In this document: piece after piece, positions 8,084 through 16,509 of the stretch | Layout: every line of letters begins with the position of its first letter | Position numbering within the stretch: position 1 is the first letter of the stretch | The notes under the pieces: generated by a model | The model's input: the letters and a program-made list of their open reading frames with translations, nothing else | Told to the model about the DNA's origin: nothing | Database searches by the model: none | Position numbers and translations under genes: made by a program | From: Oscillospiraceae bacterium | Lineage (GTDB): Bacteria > Bacillota > Clostridia > Oscillospirales > Ruminococcaceae | Length of the DNA stretch: 64,000 nt | Assembly: GCA_018110905.1 (NCBI GenBank) | Contig: JAGBAZ010000002.1 | Span: 24,260-88,259 of the forward strand | Direction of reading: 5' to 3'

Positions 8084-9028
8084 GTGAAGAAATACATATT
8101 TAAGCGAGTTCTGTACTCTATTGTGGCTATTCTTGTGTTGCTTCTTCTCCTGTTCCTTATGCTCGAGCTTATGCCCGGTTCGCCTTTTAACGACGATAAA
8201 CTTTCCCAGGAACAGATAGAGATTCTCTATCAGAAGTACGGCCTTGACCAGCCCATAATTGTTCGCTATTTTAAATATCTTTTCAACATTATCCGTGGCG
8301 ATTTCGGCGTTTCCTATAATATAGCCTCAAATGTTCCGATTACGGACCTTTTGCAGAACAGAGTTCCGACTTCTATCCGCCTTGGCGGACAGGCAGTTTT
8401 CCTTGGCGCCGCTATTGGTCTTTTCCTTGGACTTGTTGCTGCGCTTAAACACAATACAATTTTTGATACCATCGCAACAATCATCTCGGTTCTGGGCGTA
8501 TCCCTTCCGTCCTATGTTTTTGCGCTGGCACTTTCCTACATGTTCGGTTCCAGACTCGGCTGGTTCCCGATCCTTTATGAATCCGCAAGACCTTTCATCT
8601 CCTCTGTTCTTCCTACCATTGCGCTTTCCATGTTCTCCATGGCAAACATTGCAAGGTTCACAAGAACGGAAATGCTTGAAGTTCTCAGAAGCGACTATAT
8701 GCTTCTTGCGGAAAGCAAAGGCATAAGCGGACCCAAACTTATAATCCGCCATGCACTTCGCAATGCGCTTATTCCGATTATCACCGTTCTCGGTCCGCTG
8801 ATCGTTAACACCATGACCGGTTCTCTTGTTATAGAGAAAATTTTCTCTATCCCCGGTATCGGTGAACTTATGGTCCGCTCCATCCAGCAGAACGACTATA
8901 ACGTAACCATTGCGCTTTCTTTCATTTACAGCCTTATGTATATCGGCATAATGCTTGTTGTTGATATCCTTTACGGTATCATCGACCCGAGAATTCGTCT
9001 TTCGAAGGAGGATAATCATGAAAGCTGA
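8084..9028 (+). CDS. oppB: Peptide ABC transporter permease (OppB type)
   Basis: A 314-aa integral membrane protein with about six spans and the N-terminal segment typical of OppB/DppB (Arg-rich start, then YGLDQPIIVRYFKYLFNII and GDFGVSY). The cytoplasmic EAA-like loop that contacts the ATPases is seen around LRSDYMLLAESKGISGPKLI. GTG at 8084 is preceded by AAGGAGGGG. The 3' end overlaps the oppC start by 11 bases, indicating translational coupling. Confidence 0.93.
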   Translation: MKKYIFKRVLYSIVAILVLLLLLFLMLELMPGSPFNDDKLSQEQIEILYQKYGLDQPIIVRYFKYLFNIIRGDFGVSYNIASNVPITDLLQNRVPTSIRLGGQAVFLGAAIGLFLGLVAALKHNTIFDTIATIISVLGVSLPSYVFALALSYMFGSRLGWFPILYESARPFISSVLPTIALSMFSMANIARFTRTEMLEVLRSDYMLLAESKGISGPKLIIRHALRNALIPIITVLGPLIVNTMTGSLVIEKIFSIPGIGELMVRSIQQNDYNVTIALSFIYSLMYIGIMLVVDILYGIIDPRIRLSKEDNHES

Positions 9029-10064
9029 AAATTTTGATTATTCCAAACTTCCGGCAGACGCTTTTGAGCTTACCCATAACGACGTTCACAAACATGTTGA
9101 CCGCAACTTTGCTTCCCAGAACTATTGGAAAGATGCTCTTATCCGCTTTGTTCGCAACAAGGGCGCAATTTTCGGTCTTATCATGATTGCAATAATCATT
9201 TTCTTTGCTGTTTTCGGACCGGGAATGACCCCCTATACCTACGAAAGCCAGATAATTGAGCAGCAGAACCTTGCACCGAGAATTCCCGGACTTGAAGATC
9301 TTGGAATTTTTGACGGTTCCGAAACCATTTATCTTATGGGCAGAGGCGTTGAAAAGAATTATTACGAAGAAAACGGTTTTGACGATGTTTATTATTGGTT
9401 CGGTTCCGATACTCTCGGCCGTGATATCTTCACCCGTGTTTGGGAAGGTACCAGAATCAGCCTTTATATTGCAATTGTTGCCGTTGTCATCGACATTCTT
9501 TTCGGTCTTTCCTACGGACTTATTTCCGGTTATTTCGGCGGAAAACTCGATGCAGTAATGCAGCGCTGCGCAGAGATCCTTAACAGCATTCCTAACCTTG
9601 TTATTGTAACCCTTATGATCCTGGTACTCAGCCCCGGTCTTGGTGCAATAATTGTTGCTCTTATGATAACCGGTTGGATCCCCATGAGCCGAATTGCCCG
9701 TGCTCAGATGCTCAAACTTAAAGAGCAGGAGTTTGTTCTTGCTTCCAAGACCCTTGGCGCAAGTCCGCTCCGCATTATCTTCAAAGAGATCATGCCCAAC
9801 ATTATCGGTCAGATCATTACCCAGACAATGTTCTCCATTCCCCACGCAATTTTCACCGAGGCATTCCTTGCTTTCGTTGGTCTTGGTATCCCTGCGCCTA
9901 TGGCATCTCTCGGTACTCTTATTTCCGATGCTTATAAGAACTTCACGACCCATCCTTACATGATCGTGTCGCCTCTTATTGTTCTTGCATTCCTTATGCT
10001 CAGTTTCAACCTTGTTGCGGACGGTCTTCGCGATGCTCTTGACCCGAAGCAGAAAGATATGTAA
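9018..10064 (+). CDS. oppC: Peptide ABC transporter permease (OppC type)
   Basis: The second membrane subunit, 348 aa. It has a long cytoplasmic N-terminus, a first span (IFGLIMIAIIIFFAVFG), an extracellular insertion of about 70 residues, and then the five-span permease core with the EAA loop EFVLASKTLGASPLRIIFKE and the OppC-typical HPLGTD-like motif here as WFGSDTLGRDIFTRV. ATG 9018 has AAGGAGG six bases upstream and lies within the end of oppB. An earlier in-frame start at 8955 would overlap oppB extensively and is not used. Confidence 0.93.
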   Translation: MKAENFDYSKLPADAFELTHNDVHKHVDRNFASQNYWKDALIRFVRNKGAIFGLIMIAIIIFFAVFGPGMTPYTYESQIIEQQNLAPRIPGLEDLGIFDGSETIYLMGRGVEKNYYEENGFDDVYYWFGSDTLGRDIFTRVWEGTRISLYIAIVAVVIDILFGLSYGLISGYFGGKLDAVMQRCAEILNSIPNLVIVTLMILVLSPGLGAIIVALMITGWIPMSRIARAQMLKLKEQEFVLASKTLGASPLRIIFKEIMPNIIGQIITQTMFSIPHAIFTEAFLAFVGLGIPAPMASLGTLISDAYKNFTTHPYMIVSPLIVLAFLMLSFNLVADGLRDALDPKQKDM

Positions 10065-10079
10065 AGGAGGGACAGATTT

Positions 10080-11156
10080 ATGGAAGAAAAAGGCGATTTT
10101 ATCCTTAAAGTTGAAGGTCTGTCCGTTTCCTTTGCTACCACCGCGGGAAAAGTTCACGCTCTCCGCAACGTTGATTTTGCGGTAAGGCGCGGCGAAACCG
10201 TTGCAATAGTAGGCGAATCCGGTTCCGGTAAATCCGTAACCGTAAAAACTGCAATCGGTATTCTTGATACAAACGGAAAAGTTGAAGCGGGCAAAGCTCT
10301 TTTCACTTTCAAAAACGATAAGGGTGAGGAGGAAACCATTGACCTTCTGAAACTCACCAAAAAACAGATGCGCCAGACCATAAACGGAAAGCGCATTGCA
10401 ATGGTATTCCAGGATCCTATGACCTCCCTTAACCCCACCATGACCATCGGCGACCAGATTATGGAAGGTATGATCTGGCATTTCAAAACTCCGAAAAAGG
10501 AAGCATGGAAACGTGCCGTTGAACTTCTCGATATGGTTGGTATCACCGATCCGGAAAAACGTATGAAGAACTATCCTCACCAGCTTTCCGGCGGTATGCG
10601 CCAGCGTGTTGTTATTGCAATCGCGCTTTCCTGCAATCCGGATCTTCTCATCTGCGATGAACCTACCACCGCTCTTGACGTAACCATCCAGGCAAAGATC
10701 CTTGAACTTATCAAGGAAGTTCAGCAGAAACTCGGAATTTCCGTAATTTACATCACCCATGACCTTGGCGTTGTTGCAAAGGTTGCGGATTTTGTAAACA
10801 TCATGTATGCCGGAAAAATTGTTGAAAAAGGCAGAGTTGACGAGGTTTATTATGACCCGAGACATCCCTATACCTGGGGCCTTCTTTCCGCTCTTCCGGA
10901 CCTTGAAACACATGATGAAAGACTCTATACAATCCCCGGAAGCCCGCCCAACCTTCTTCACGAAATCAAAGGCGACGCTTTTGCACCGCGTAATGAATTC
11001 GCACTTAAAATCGACGAAATCGAAGAGCCGCCCATGTTCTGGGTTTCCGACACCCACTGTGCAGCAACCTGGCTTCTTGATGACAACGCTCCGAAAGTCG
11101 AAATGCCGAAGGAACTGCGCGTAAGAATTGACCGTATGCTGAAGGAGGCGAAATAA
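10080..11156 (+). CDS. oppD: Peptide ABC transporter ATP-binding protein (OppD type)
   Basis: One of the two ATPases energising the importer. Walker A GESGSGKS (45-52), a Q-loop ([12 protein letters not shown]), the ABC signature LSGGMRQR, Walker [13 protein letters not shown] and the H-loop in YITHDLGVV are complete. The C-terminal oligopeptide-transporter extension ([20 protein letters not shown]) is present, 358 aa. A strong ribosome binding site AAAGGAGGG precedes ATG 10080, and the stop is immediately followed by the oppF start. Confidence 0.95.
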   Translation: MEEKGDFILKVEGLSVSFATTAGKVHALRNVDFAVRRGETVAIVGESGSGKSVTVKTAIGILDTNGKVEAGKALFTFKNDKGEEETIDLLKLTKKQMRQTINGKRIAMVFQDPMTSLNPTMTIGDQIMEGMIWHFKTPKKEAWKRAVELLDMVGITDPEKRMKNYPHQLSGGMRQRVVIAIALSCNPDLLICDEPTTALDVTIQAKILELIKEVQQKLGISVIYITHDLGVVAKVADFVNIMYAGKIVEKGRVDEVYYDPRHPYTWGLLSALPDLETHDERLYTIPGSPPNLLHEIKGDAFAPRNEFALKIDEIEEPPMFWVSDTHCAATWLLDDNAPKVEMPKELRVRIDRMLKEAK

Positions 11157-12101
11157 ATGGAAGAAAGAGTTCCGCTTCTTAAAGTAGAAAACCTTAAACA
11201 GTATTTCCCTATCAGCAAAAAATTCACCGTAAAAGCCGTTGATGACGTTTCGTTTGAAATTTATCCCGGCGAAACTTACGGGCTTGTTGGTGAATCCGGT
11301 TCCGGTAAAACCACCATCGGTCGTTCCATAATCCGCCTTTATGACCCCACCGCAGGTAAAATTATCTTCGACGGAGCCGATATCAGCGGAAAAATGACTG
11401 TTGCGGACGAGAAAAAACTCCGTACCGAAATGCAGATGATCTTCCAGGACCCCATGGCATGCCTTAACCCCCGCCAGAAGGTTGCAGACATCATCGGCCA
11501 GGGACTTGATATCCACCATCTTTATACCGACAAAGCAGACCGCGACGCAAAAATTGCCCGCATCCTTGAAAAAGTAGGGCTTGCTCCGGAACACGCCGAG
11601 CGTTATCCTCACCAGTTCTCCGGCGGCCAGCGCCAGAGGGTCGGTATCGCAAGAGCTCTTATCATGAACCCGAAGCTTATCATTGCTGATGAATGTATTT
11701 CCGCTCTTGACGTTTCCATTCAGGCACAGGTAGTAAACCTTATGCGTGATATCCAGAAAGAAACCGGTGCGGCATATCTTTTCATCGCACATGACCTTTC
11801 AATGGTAAAATACATCTCCGACAGAATCGGCGTTCTTCACCTTGGACACCTGGTTGAAACCGGTACCACCGAAGAAATTTTTGCAAACCCGGTTCACCCT
11901 TATACCAGAAGCCTTATCTCCGCCATTCCTCATCCGAACCCCGCAATTGAAAGAAAACGTACTTCCATGCATTACGATTATTTCACCAGCGGAATCGATT
12001 ATATGGCCGGCGAGCTTCGCACCATTGAAGGAACCCACAAAGTTCTTGCAACCGAAGAAGAGTTCGAAAAATGGACTAAAGCAGAAAAAAACTATCGTTA
12101 A
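11157..12101 (+). CDS. oppF: Peptide ABC transporter ATP-binding protein (OppF type)
   Basis: The second ATPase, 314 aa. Walker A GESGSGKT (45-52), MIFQDPMACLNPRQ Q-loop, signature FSGGQRQR, Walker B LIIADECISALD and H-loop FIAHDLSMV are all intact, and the VHPYTRSLISAIPHPNP tail marks the OppF/DppF class. The ATG directly abuts the oppD TAA, with the end of oppD (GGAGG) serving as ribosome binding site. A terminator follows the gene and closes the operon. Confidence 0.95.
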   Translation: MEERVPLLKVENLKQYFPISKKFTVKAVDDVSFEIYPGETYGLVGESGSGKTTIGRSIIRLYDPTAGKIIFDGADISGKMTVADEKKLRTEMQMIFQDPMACLNPRQKVADIIGQGLDIHHLYTDKADRDAKIARILEKVGLAPEHAERYPHQFSGGQRQRVGIARALIMNPKLIIADECISALDVSIQAQVVNLMRDIQKETGAAYLFIAHDLSMVKYISDRIGVLHLGHLVETGTTEEIFANPVHPYTRSLISAIPHPNPAIERKRTSMHYDYFTSGIDYMAGELRTIEGTHKVLATEEEFEKWTKAEKNYR

Positions 12102-12117
12102 TTTCACCATATTTACA

Positions 12118-12166
12118 CAAACAGCGCGACATCTTGGTTTTCAGGAGGCCGCGCTGTTTGTTTTAT
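12118..12166 (+). terminator. oppABCDF terminator
   Basis: An 11-bp perfect stem (12118-12128 CAAACAGCGCG with 12150-12160) around a 21-base loop, followed by TTTTAT. Confidence 0.8.
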
Positions 12167-12180
12167 GTTGGAAAAAAATG

Positions 12181-12209
12181 TTGACATTTAATACATATAA
12201 ATGTATAGT
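12181..12209 (+). promoter_or_regulatory. Promoter at the head of the surface-fibre locus
   Basis: -35 TTGACA (12181-12186), 17-base spacer, -10 TATAGT (12204-12209). The spacer and -10 carry a dyad ATACAT-ataa-ATGTAT (12191-12206) that could be an operator. If used, it gives a leader of about 300 bases. Confidence 0.75.
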
Positions 12210-12406
12210 ATAAAATGATAATGTATCATTAGAATCGGATATTTGTACCCAAAAAGCAACAAAAAGCACTGTTGGATTTAAAAAAATTGTACAAACCGAC
12301 TGCGTTTTGTGTTGCTGACGAAAAAATGAACGGTAAATTTTTAAATTTTTTGATAAATTAAAAGCCGATTCAAGGGTGCGAAAAGTAGGTTTTAAGGCGC
12401 GAATGG

Positions 12407-12434
12407 AATATTCCGTTTATTGAATCGGAATATT
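12407..12434 (+). promoter_or_regulatory. Hairpin in the long leader of the surface-fibre locus
   Basis: Perfect 9-bp stem AATATTCCG (12407-12415) with CGGAATATT (12426-12434), ten-base loop. The whole stretch 12210-12518 has no gene. The hairpin has only a weak U-run after it, so attenuation is possible but unproven. Confidence 0.5.
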
Positions 12435-12518
12435 TTATATGTTATATTTATTATATATGAAGAAAAATGCCGGGAAAGTTTTTGTTTCAGAGAAACAAAT
12501 TATGGAGGAAAAAGATTG

Positions 12519-13397
12519 ATGAACAAACCCCGTAACATACAGAAAAATATTTTTGCATTGCTTGCGGCGGCAATTATTCTGGTCGGGTTTTCGCCGGAAG
12601 TTTTTGCTGAAGAATCCAAAAAAGGACAGGGCTTCAATATGGCCGAAGTCACGGAAGATGAAATTCAGGAAGAAAATGTTGAAATTCCAATAGATTTTTC
12701 CGAACTTGAAATGCAGATTGCCCTTGCAAACGGTCTTAACAAACGCGAATACAGCAAGGATTCCTGGAATGCTCTTGAAGAAGCCGTTGCAGACGGACTT
12801 AAACTTATCAATGCAAAAACGGACCAGCAGACGGTTTCCGAAGCCACCAAAGCAATTGAAGATGCCGTTGCCGGACTTGTCAGAATGAATTATTCCGAGC
12901 TTGAAAAGGCTTTGGGAGTTATTTATAACATCATGGATGAAAATTCGATCCAGCATGATCTGTGGTCGAAAATCAATACTGCCGCAGAAGAAGCAAGAAC
13001 AGTTCTGATAAGCGGAAACCAGCAATCTGTTGATAAGGCGACGGAAGAACTTAACGCTTTGGCGGAGGAATTTGCTCAAAGCGGAGTTGCGGTTGAACCG
13101 GAAGTGGTAATCAATACCGTTGAAGTTGAAGTTCCGCCTTCCGATGATTTTTGCAACATTGCGATGCACAGAGTCTGGCCGATACTTTTTGTTCTCAGCC
13201 TTGTGCTGAACCTGGCGATGATAGGTTTTATTGCTTATATGATCGTAAGGAAGAAAAACACGGAAGATAACATTCCTCTTGTAAATTACGATATCGATGA
13301 CGATATTGATGATTATGACGATTTCGATGATTATGATGACATCGAAGACGAGGAAGACGACGATTTTATTGACACTGACGAAGATGACAACGTCTGA
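12519..13397 (+). CDS. Membrane-anchored secreted protein with FIVAR-like helical repeats and acidic tail
   Basis: A 292-aa protein. A signal peptide (about 1-30, ending EVFAEES) is followed by two helical FIVAR-like units (around 60-125 and 130-185), recognisable by the Y...W..L..A...A and A...L..A...L spacing seen in bacterial surface proteins. One membrane span follows near 212-235, then a cytoplasmic tail of about 50 residues that is almost entirely Asp/Glu. ATG 12519 has GGAGG nine bases upstream; the longer in-frame opening has no such site. It heads the surface-fibre locus. The orientation (outside domain, acidic inside tail) suggests a link between the cell surface and a cytoplasmic partner, which is inference. 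Confidence 0.7.
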   Translation: MNKPRNIQKNIFALLAAAIILVGFSPEVFAEESKKGQGFNMAEVTEDEIQEENVEIPIDFSELEMQIALANGLNKREYSKDSWNALEEAVADGLKLINAKTDQQTVSEATKAIEDAVAGLVRMNYSELEKALGVIYNIMDENSIQHDLWSKINTAAEEARTVLISGNQQSVDKATEELNALAEEFAQSGVAVEPEVVINTVEVEVPPSDDFCNIAMHRVWPILFVLSLVLNLAMIGFIAYMIVRKKNTEDNIPLVNYDIDDDIDDYDDFDDYDDIEDEEDDDFIDTDEDDNV

Positions 13398-13400
13398 AAA

Positions 13401-13431
13401 AGGCCCGGAACAAAAAACTGTTTCCGGGCTT
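13401..13431 (+). promoter_or_regulatory. Stem-loop without U-tract
   Basis: GCCCGGAA (13403-13410) pairs with TTCCGGGC (13422-13429). It is followed by TAAGGA, not a U-run, so it is unlikely to be an efficient terminator and the downstream genes may be read through. Confidence 0.65.
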
Positions 13432-13458
13432 AAGGACTATTAAGGTGGTTGTAAAAAT

Positions 13459-14937
13459 ATGGCTGAAATGGAAAATACTTGGAGAAGAACAGAATATGAA
13501 ACATGGGAAGAAGCTTTCCATGGTCTTGCGCCTGCTGTAAGACAGCAGTCTGTTCGTGTTGCTGCATATACCCAGGCAATTTATGTTCAGGCCTGCGACA
13601 AAAATTTCGGAAAGGAAAGCAAAGAAGCTTCCGAAAGAATGAAGGGCAAATATGCAGACCTTGCTTATAAATGCGGAATGTATCACCAGATAGGAAAAGC
13701 CCTTGTTCCGCATGAATATCAGATCTGGAACGACAGTTTTACCGAAGAGGAACAGGCTGTATATAAAAAATATACGTCCGACGGACGCGTTCTTGCATCC
13801 TGCCTTCAGGAACAAAGCGGACGTTCCCGCGACAGAAAGAAAAGCGAATTTTCCGAACAGCCTACAAAAAATATTCCCTGGCTTATGATAAGAGAAAGCT
13901 GCGAACAGCACATGGAACGCTGGGACGGAAAAGGATATCCGGCACAGAAGAGCACAACTTCCATAAGCCCCATTGCCCAGATCGTCGGTCTTGCCAAAGA
14001 ACTTGACAGGCTTGCTTCCGAAACAAAATCCGAAGATCCTTTTGCAGAAGCGATGCAGATCCTTATCGACCAGTCCGGAACCGCATGGAACCCCGCTCTT
14101 ATCGATGTCCTTAAGGAAACCCGTTCAAAATGCAGAGCGATCTATAACAAATATATTTATTACACCGCTGCTCTTCCGAAAACAATTCCGCTTGTTGAAA
14201 AGAAGAAGGACCGTCCTATGGGACTTAAATACCGTCCGATGATAAGCGATACGGCCGGAACTGTTGTTGCCTATGAAGCTGTTCCGTGGTTCGGCGGAGT
14301 TCTCGGACGCCCGGGCGAAACCGAAACCGTTTCGGAAGTTGAAGAAATGCTCATAAGAAAAAAACTTGTCGAGGACATTTCGAAATATTTCCTTTACGAA
14401 GCAGCAGATGCGGTTTTAAGAATCGAAAACTGCCAGCTTGACCTTAAATGGGTGGTTTTGAGAATGCTTCCGAGTTTCTACCAGCTTAACAGCCAGCTCC
14501 AGAATTTCAACCAGCTTTTCAAAGACCAGCCGATCAATAAAGAAAAACTTATCCTCACAATTCCCGCGGAACTTATGGCAAACGCAAACAAGAACACAAC
14601 AACTCTTGTTGAACGCTATCTCCGCAACGGAATAAAACTTATGCCCGAAGGTTATGATCCTGCCAAACACGGCGAAAAACTTCCTTTGGAAAAACTTAAG
14701 GAAATGGGCGTTACCCACATTCGTTTCGCTCCTGAAATTTATATGCAGCAGGAAACCGCCAACGCCATCAACGCTTTCCGCAGCGCAGGTTTTACCGTGA
14801 TAGGCGGCGAAGCGGACAGCCACGATACCGTAAGCTGGCTTGAAGCCTGCGGAGTTTCCTGCATGAGCGGAACCATTTCCGGCGTTATGGTAAACGAAGA
14901 TGAGCTTATAAGAGATTCTCTTGTAAGAGAGAGGTAA
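13459..14937 (+). CDS. Degenerate HD-GYP/EAL tandem protein, probable cyclic-di-GMP-type receptor
   Basis: Cytoplasmic, 492 aa, with no membrane span. The N-terminal half resembles an HD-GYP phosphodiesterase: the HD motif appears as YHQIGKALVP (75-84; Asp replaced by Gln) and the GYP box as HMERWDGKGYP (151-161). The C-terminal half (about 255-492) resembles an EAL domain. It starts RPMISDTAGTVVAYEAVPW, where EAL is EAV, and ends with a barrel-like segment containing FTVIGGEADSHD and the region of the family FxxxPxxF-type tail. Loss of metal-binding Asp residues suggests no catalysis; binding of a nucleotide or a partner is inferred. It directly precedes the fibre genes with only four bases to the next start, so it plausibly regulates fibre export or assembly. 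Confidence 0.75.
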   Translation: MAEMENTWRRTEYETWEEAFHGLAPAVRQQSVRVAAYTQAIYVQACDKNFGKESKEASERMKGKYADLAYKCGMYHQIGKALVPHEYQIWNDSFTEEEQAVYKKYTSDGRVLASCLQEQSGRSRDRKKSEFSEQPTKNIPWLMIRESCEQHMERWDGKGYPAQKSTTSISPIAQIVGLAKELDRLASETKSEDPFAEAMQILIDQSGTAWNPALIDVLKETRSKCRAIYNKYIYYTAALPKTIPLVEKKKDRPMGLKYRPMISDTAGTVVAYEAVPWFGGVLGRPGETETVSEVEEMLIRKKLVEDISKYFLYEAADAVLRIENCQLDLKWVVLRMLPSFYQLNSQLQNFNQLFKDQPINKEKLILTIPAELMANANKNTTTLVERYLRNGIKLMPEGYDPAKHGEKLPLEKLKEMGVTHIRFAPEIYMQQETANAINAFRSAGFTVIGGEADSHDTVSWLEACGVSCMSGTISGVMVNEDELIRDSLVRER

Positions 14938-14941
14938 TCTC

Positions 14942-16258
14942 ATGGATTTAAACAAATTCAAACCGAAAAAGGAAAAAGAAACCCGGCGGCTTGAAACTTA
15001 TATGATAGCGGCGGACGATCCCGTCGGCAGAAGCCAGCTGAGGCCATTTTTCAAACGAAAGCGAAGCGGCGAAGTTCTTACAAGGGAACAGGTTTCCGCA
15101 ATTAAACAAGGCCGAAAACTTCTCCGCAAGGAAATGAAGGAACAGGGCCTTAAACGTCGGATAGACTTTGAAGTAACGGCAACGAACATGGGTCTTTATT
15201 TTGACCGAAACCGTCTTTTCTGGCCGTTCTTCCTTTGGCTTATCCGCGATAACACGGTTCTTAAGGTTCTTGCAACAACCGCGGTGCTTACAACAGCAGT
15301 AACAGTAAGCGTCCCGGTGATCGAGTACCTTACGGAATATATAACCGAATACATTGAAAAGATCGTTGAAGAAATCGTTACACAAACAGTAACGGAATAT
15401 GAGGAAAAGGAAGTCGACCGTTTTACCATAAGCCTTTCGGACGAGCTTTTCAATTCCGGTTTTACGTTGAGCGAAAACATAACCTTTGAAAACGCCACGA
15501 CCCAGCTTGTAGCAACGCCCGCGGAAGGCGTTCCCTGTATTTCAATAAGGGATATTCCAAGGGACGTTAATGACAGAGAAGGAAAATACCCAAGCCACGC
15601 TTTTCTTGCGTACACTTTTTACTGCCGTTACGAAAGCACAACCGAAGCCCCGGCGGATTATCATTGGTCGCTCAACATTACCCAGGAAAGCGAAGTTCCT
15701 ATGGAAAACCCCGAAACCGGCGAAACGTTTTCGCGTTTCACTTCCGATGCAATTTGGGTAATGATTTTTGAAGACAACGAAATGATGCTTTACGCAAAAA
15801 CCGGCGCGGACGGCGAGATCGAAGCCATTCCGGAGCAGGGCATCACCGATATGGGTTATAACGAACCCCCGATGTATGAATTTGCGAAAGATCGGGAAGG
15901 TCAGTACGAAGTTGTTGCGGAAGGTCAGTATTTTGACCTTTACAGGATCAAACCCCAGAACTTTGTTTCCGAAACCCTTGTGGCCGAAGGCCTTATGACC
16001 GGGGTTGCCCCCTTTGACATAAACACTTTCGACCCGACAGCGCCTTATGACCCGGAAAACCCCAACGGAATACATAAATATACCATTGTAATCTGGCTGG
16101 AGGGCGATGACCCGGAATGCACCAACGAACTTATCGGTTCCAAGATAGGTATGAACTTTACCATAAATCTTCTTACCGAGGAAAACGAAGGTGAAGAAGG
16201 TTCCGGCGAAGGAACCGGCGGCGAGCAGGGCGGCGAAACCCCCAGCGAAGGAGCGTAA
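14942..16258 (+). CDS. Signal-anchored surface protein related to the locus's TasA-like proteins
   Basis: A 438-aa protein with a basic cytoplasmic N-terminus of about 90 residues, one membrane span (about 95-120) and an extracellular beta-rich domain. A short coiled region (TEYITEYIEKIVEEI) follows the span. Its C-terminal motif IVIWLEGDDPECTNE is nearly the same as the motif in the products at 19000 and 24806, which ties it to the same fibre family although it lacks a SipW-type cleavage motif. The tail is Gly/Glu-rich. It could be the membrane base or starter subunit of a fibre (inference). The start codon ATG 14942 comes just after GAGAGG and four bases after the previous stop. Confidence 0.65.
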   Translation: MDLNKFKPKKEKETRRLETYMIAADDPVGRSQLRPFFKRKRSGEVLTREQVSAIKQGRKLLRKEMKEQGLKRRIDFEVTATNMGLYFDRNRLFWPFFLWLIRDNTVLKVLATTAVLTTAVTVSVPVIEYLTEYITEYIEKIVEEIVTQTVTEYEEKEVDRFTISLSDELFNSGFTLSENITFENATTQLVATPAEGVPCISIRDIPRDVNDREGKYPSHAFLAYTFYCRYESTTEAPADYHWSLNITQESEVPMENPETGETFSRFTSDAIWVMIFEDNEMMLYAKTGADGEIEAIPEQGITDMGYNEPPMYEFAKDREGQYEVVAEGQYFDLYRIKPQNFVSETLVAEGLMTGVAPFDINTFDPTAPYDPENPNGIHKYTIVIWLEGDDPECTNELIGSKIGMNFTINLLTEENEGEEGSGEGTGGEQGGETPSEGA

Positions 16259-16270
16259 CGCCGAAAACCC

Positions 16271-16393
16271 TGTCATTGCGAGCCTTTGAAGAAGGCGTGG
16301 CAATCCGTGATGAATAAAGGAAACGGATTCTTCACTTCGCTCAGAATGACGGAAGGTGGCGGATTCTTTGTCGCAAAGCTTCTCAGAATGACA
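16271..16393. repeat. Dispersed intergenic repeat of the TGTCATTGCGAG type
   Basis: The segment begins TGTCATTGCGAGCC and ends CTTCTCAGAATGACA, with internal GTGGCAATCCG and a second CGCTCAGAATGACG. These ends form an imperfect inverted repeat. The same type of sequence is dispersed in many bacterial genomes (recalled, not searched). It separates the anchor gene from the main fibre gene. Confidence 0.7.
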
Positions 16394-16509
16394 GAAATTT
16401 GTTTATGCTTTCCACTTTTGCTTTAAGTCGACAAAAGCAAAGGAATGGATCACATAGAGTTCCGGCGGGAACAGAAAAAGCGCGAAATATTTTGAAAGGA
16501 ATGAGATGT

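Noticed and set aside
16271..16393. CRISPR-like array
   Set aside because: The repeated GAATGAC segments are irregularly spaced and form an inverted, not direct, arrangement; no spacers or cas genes.
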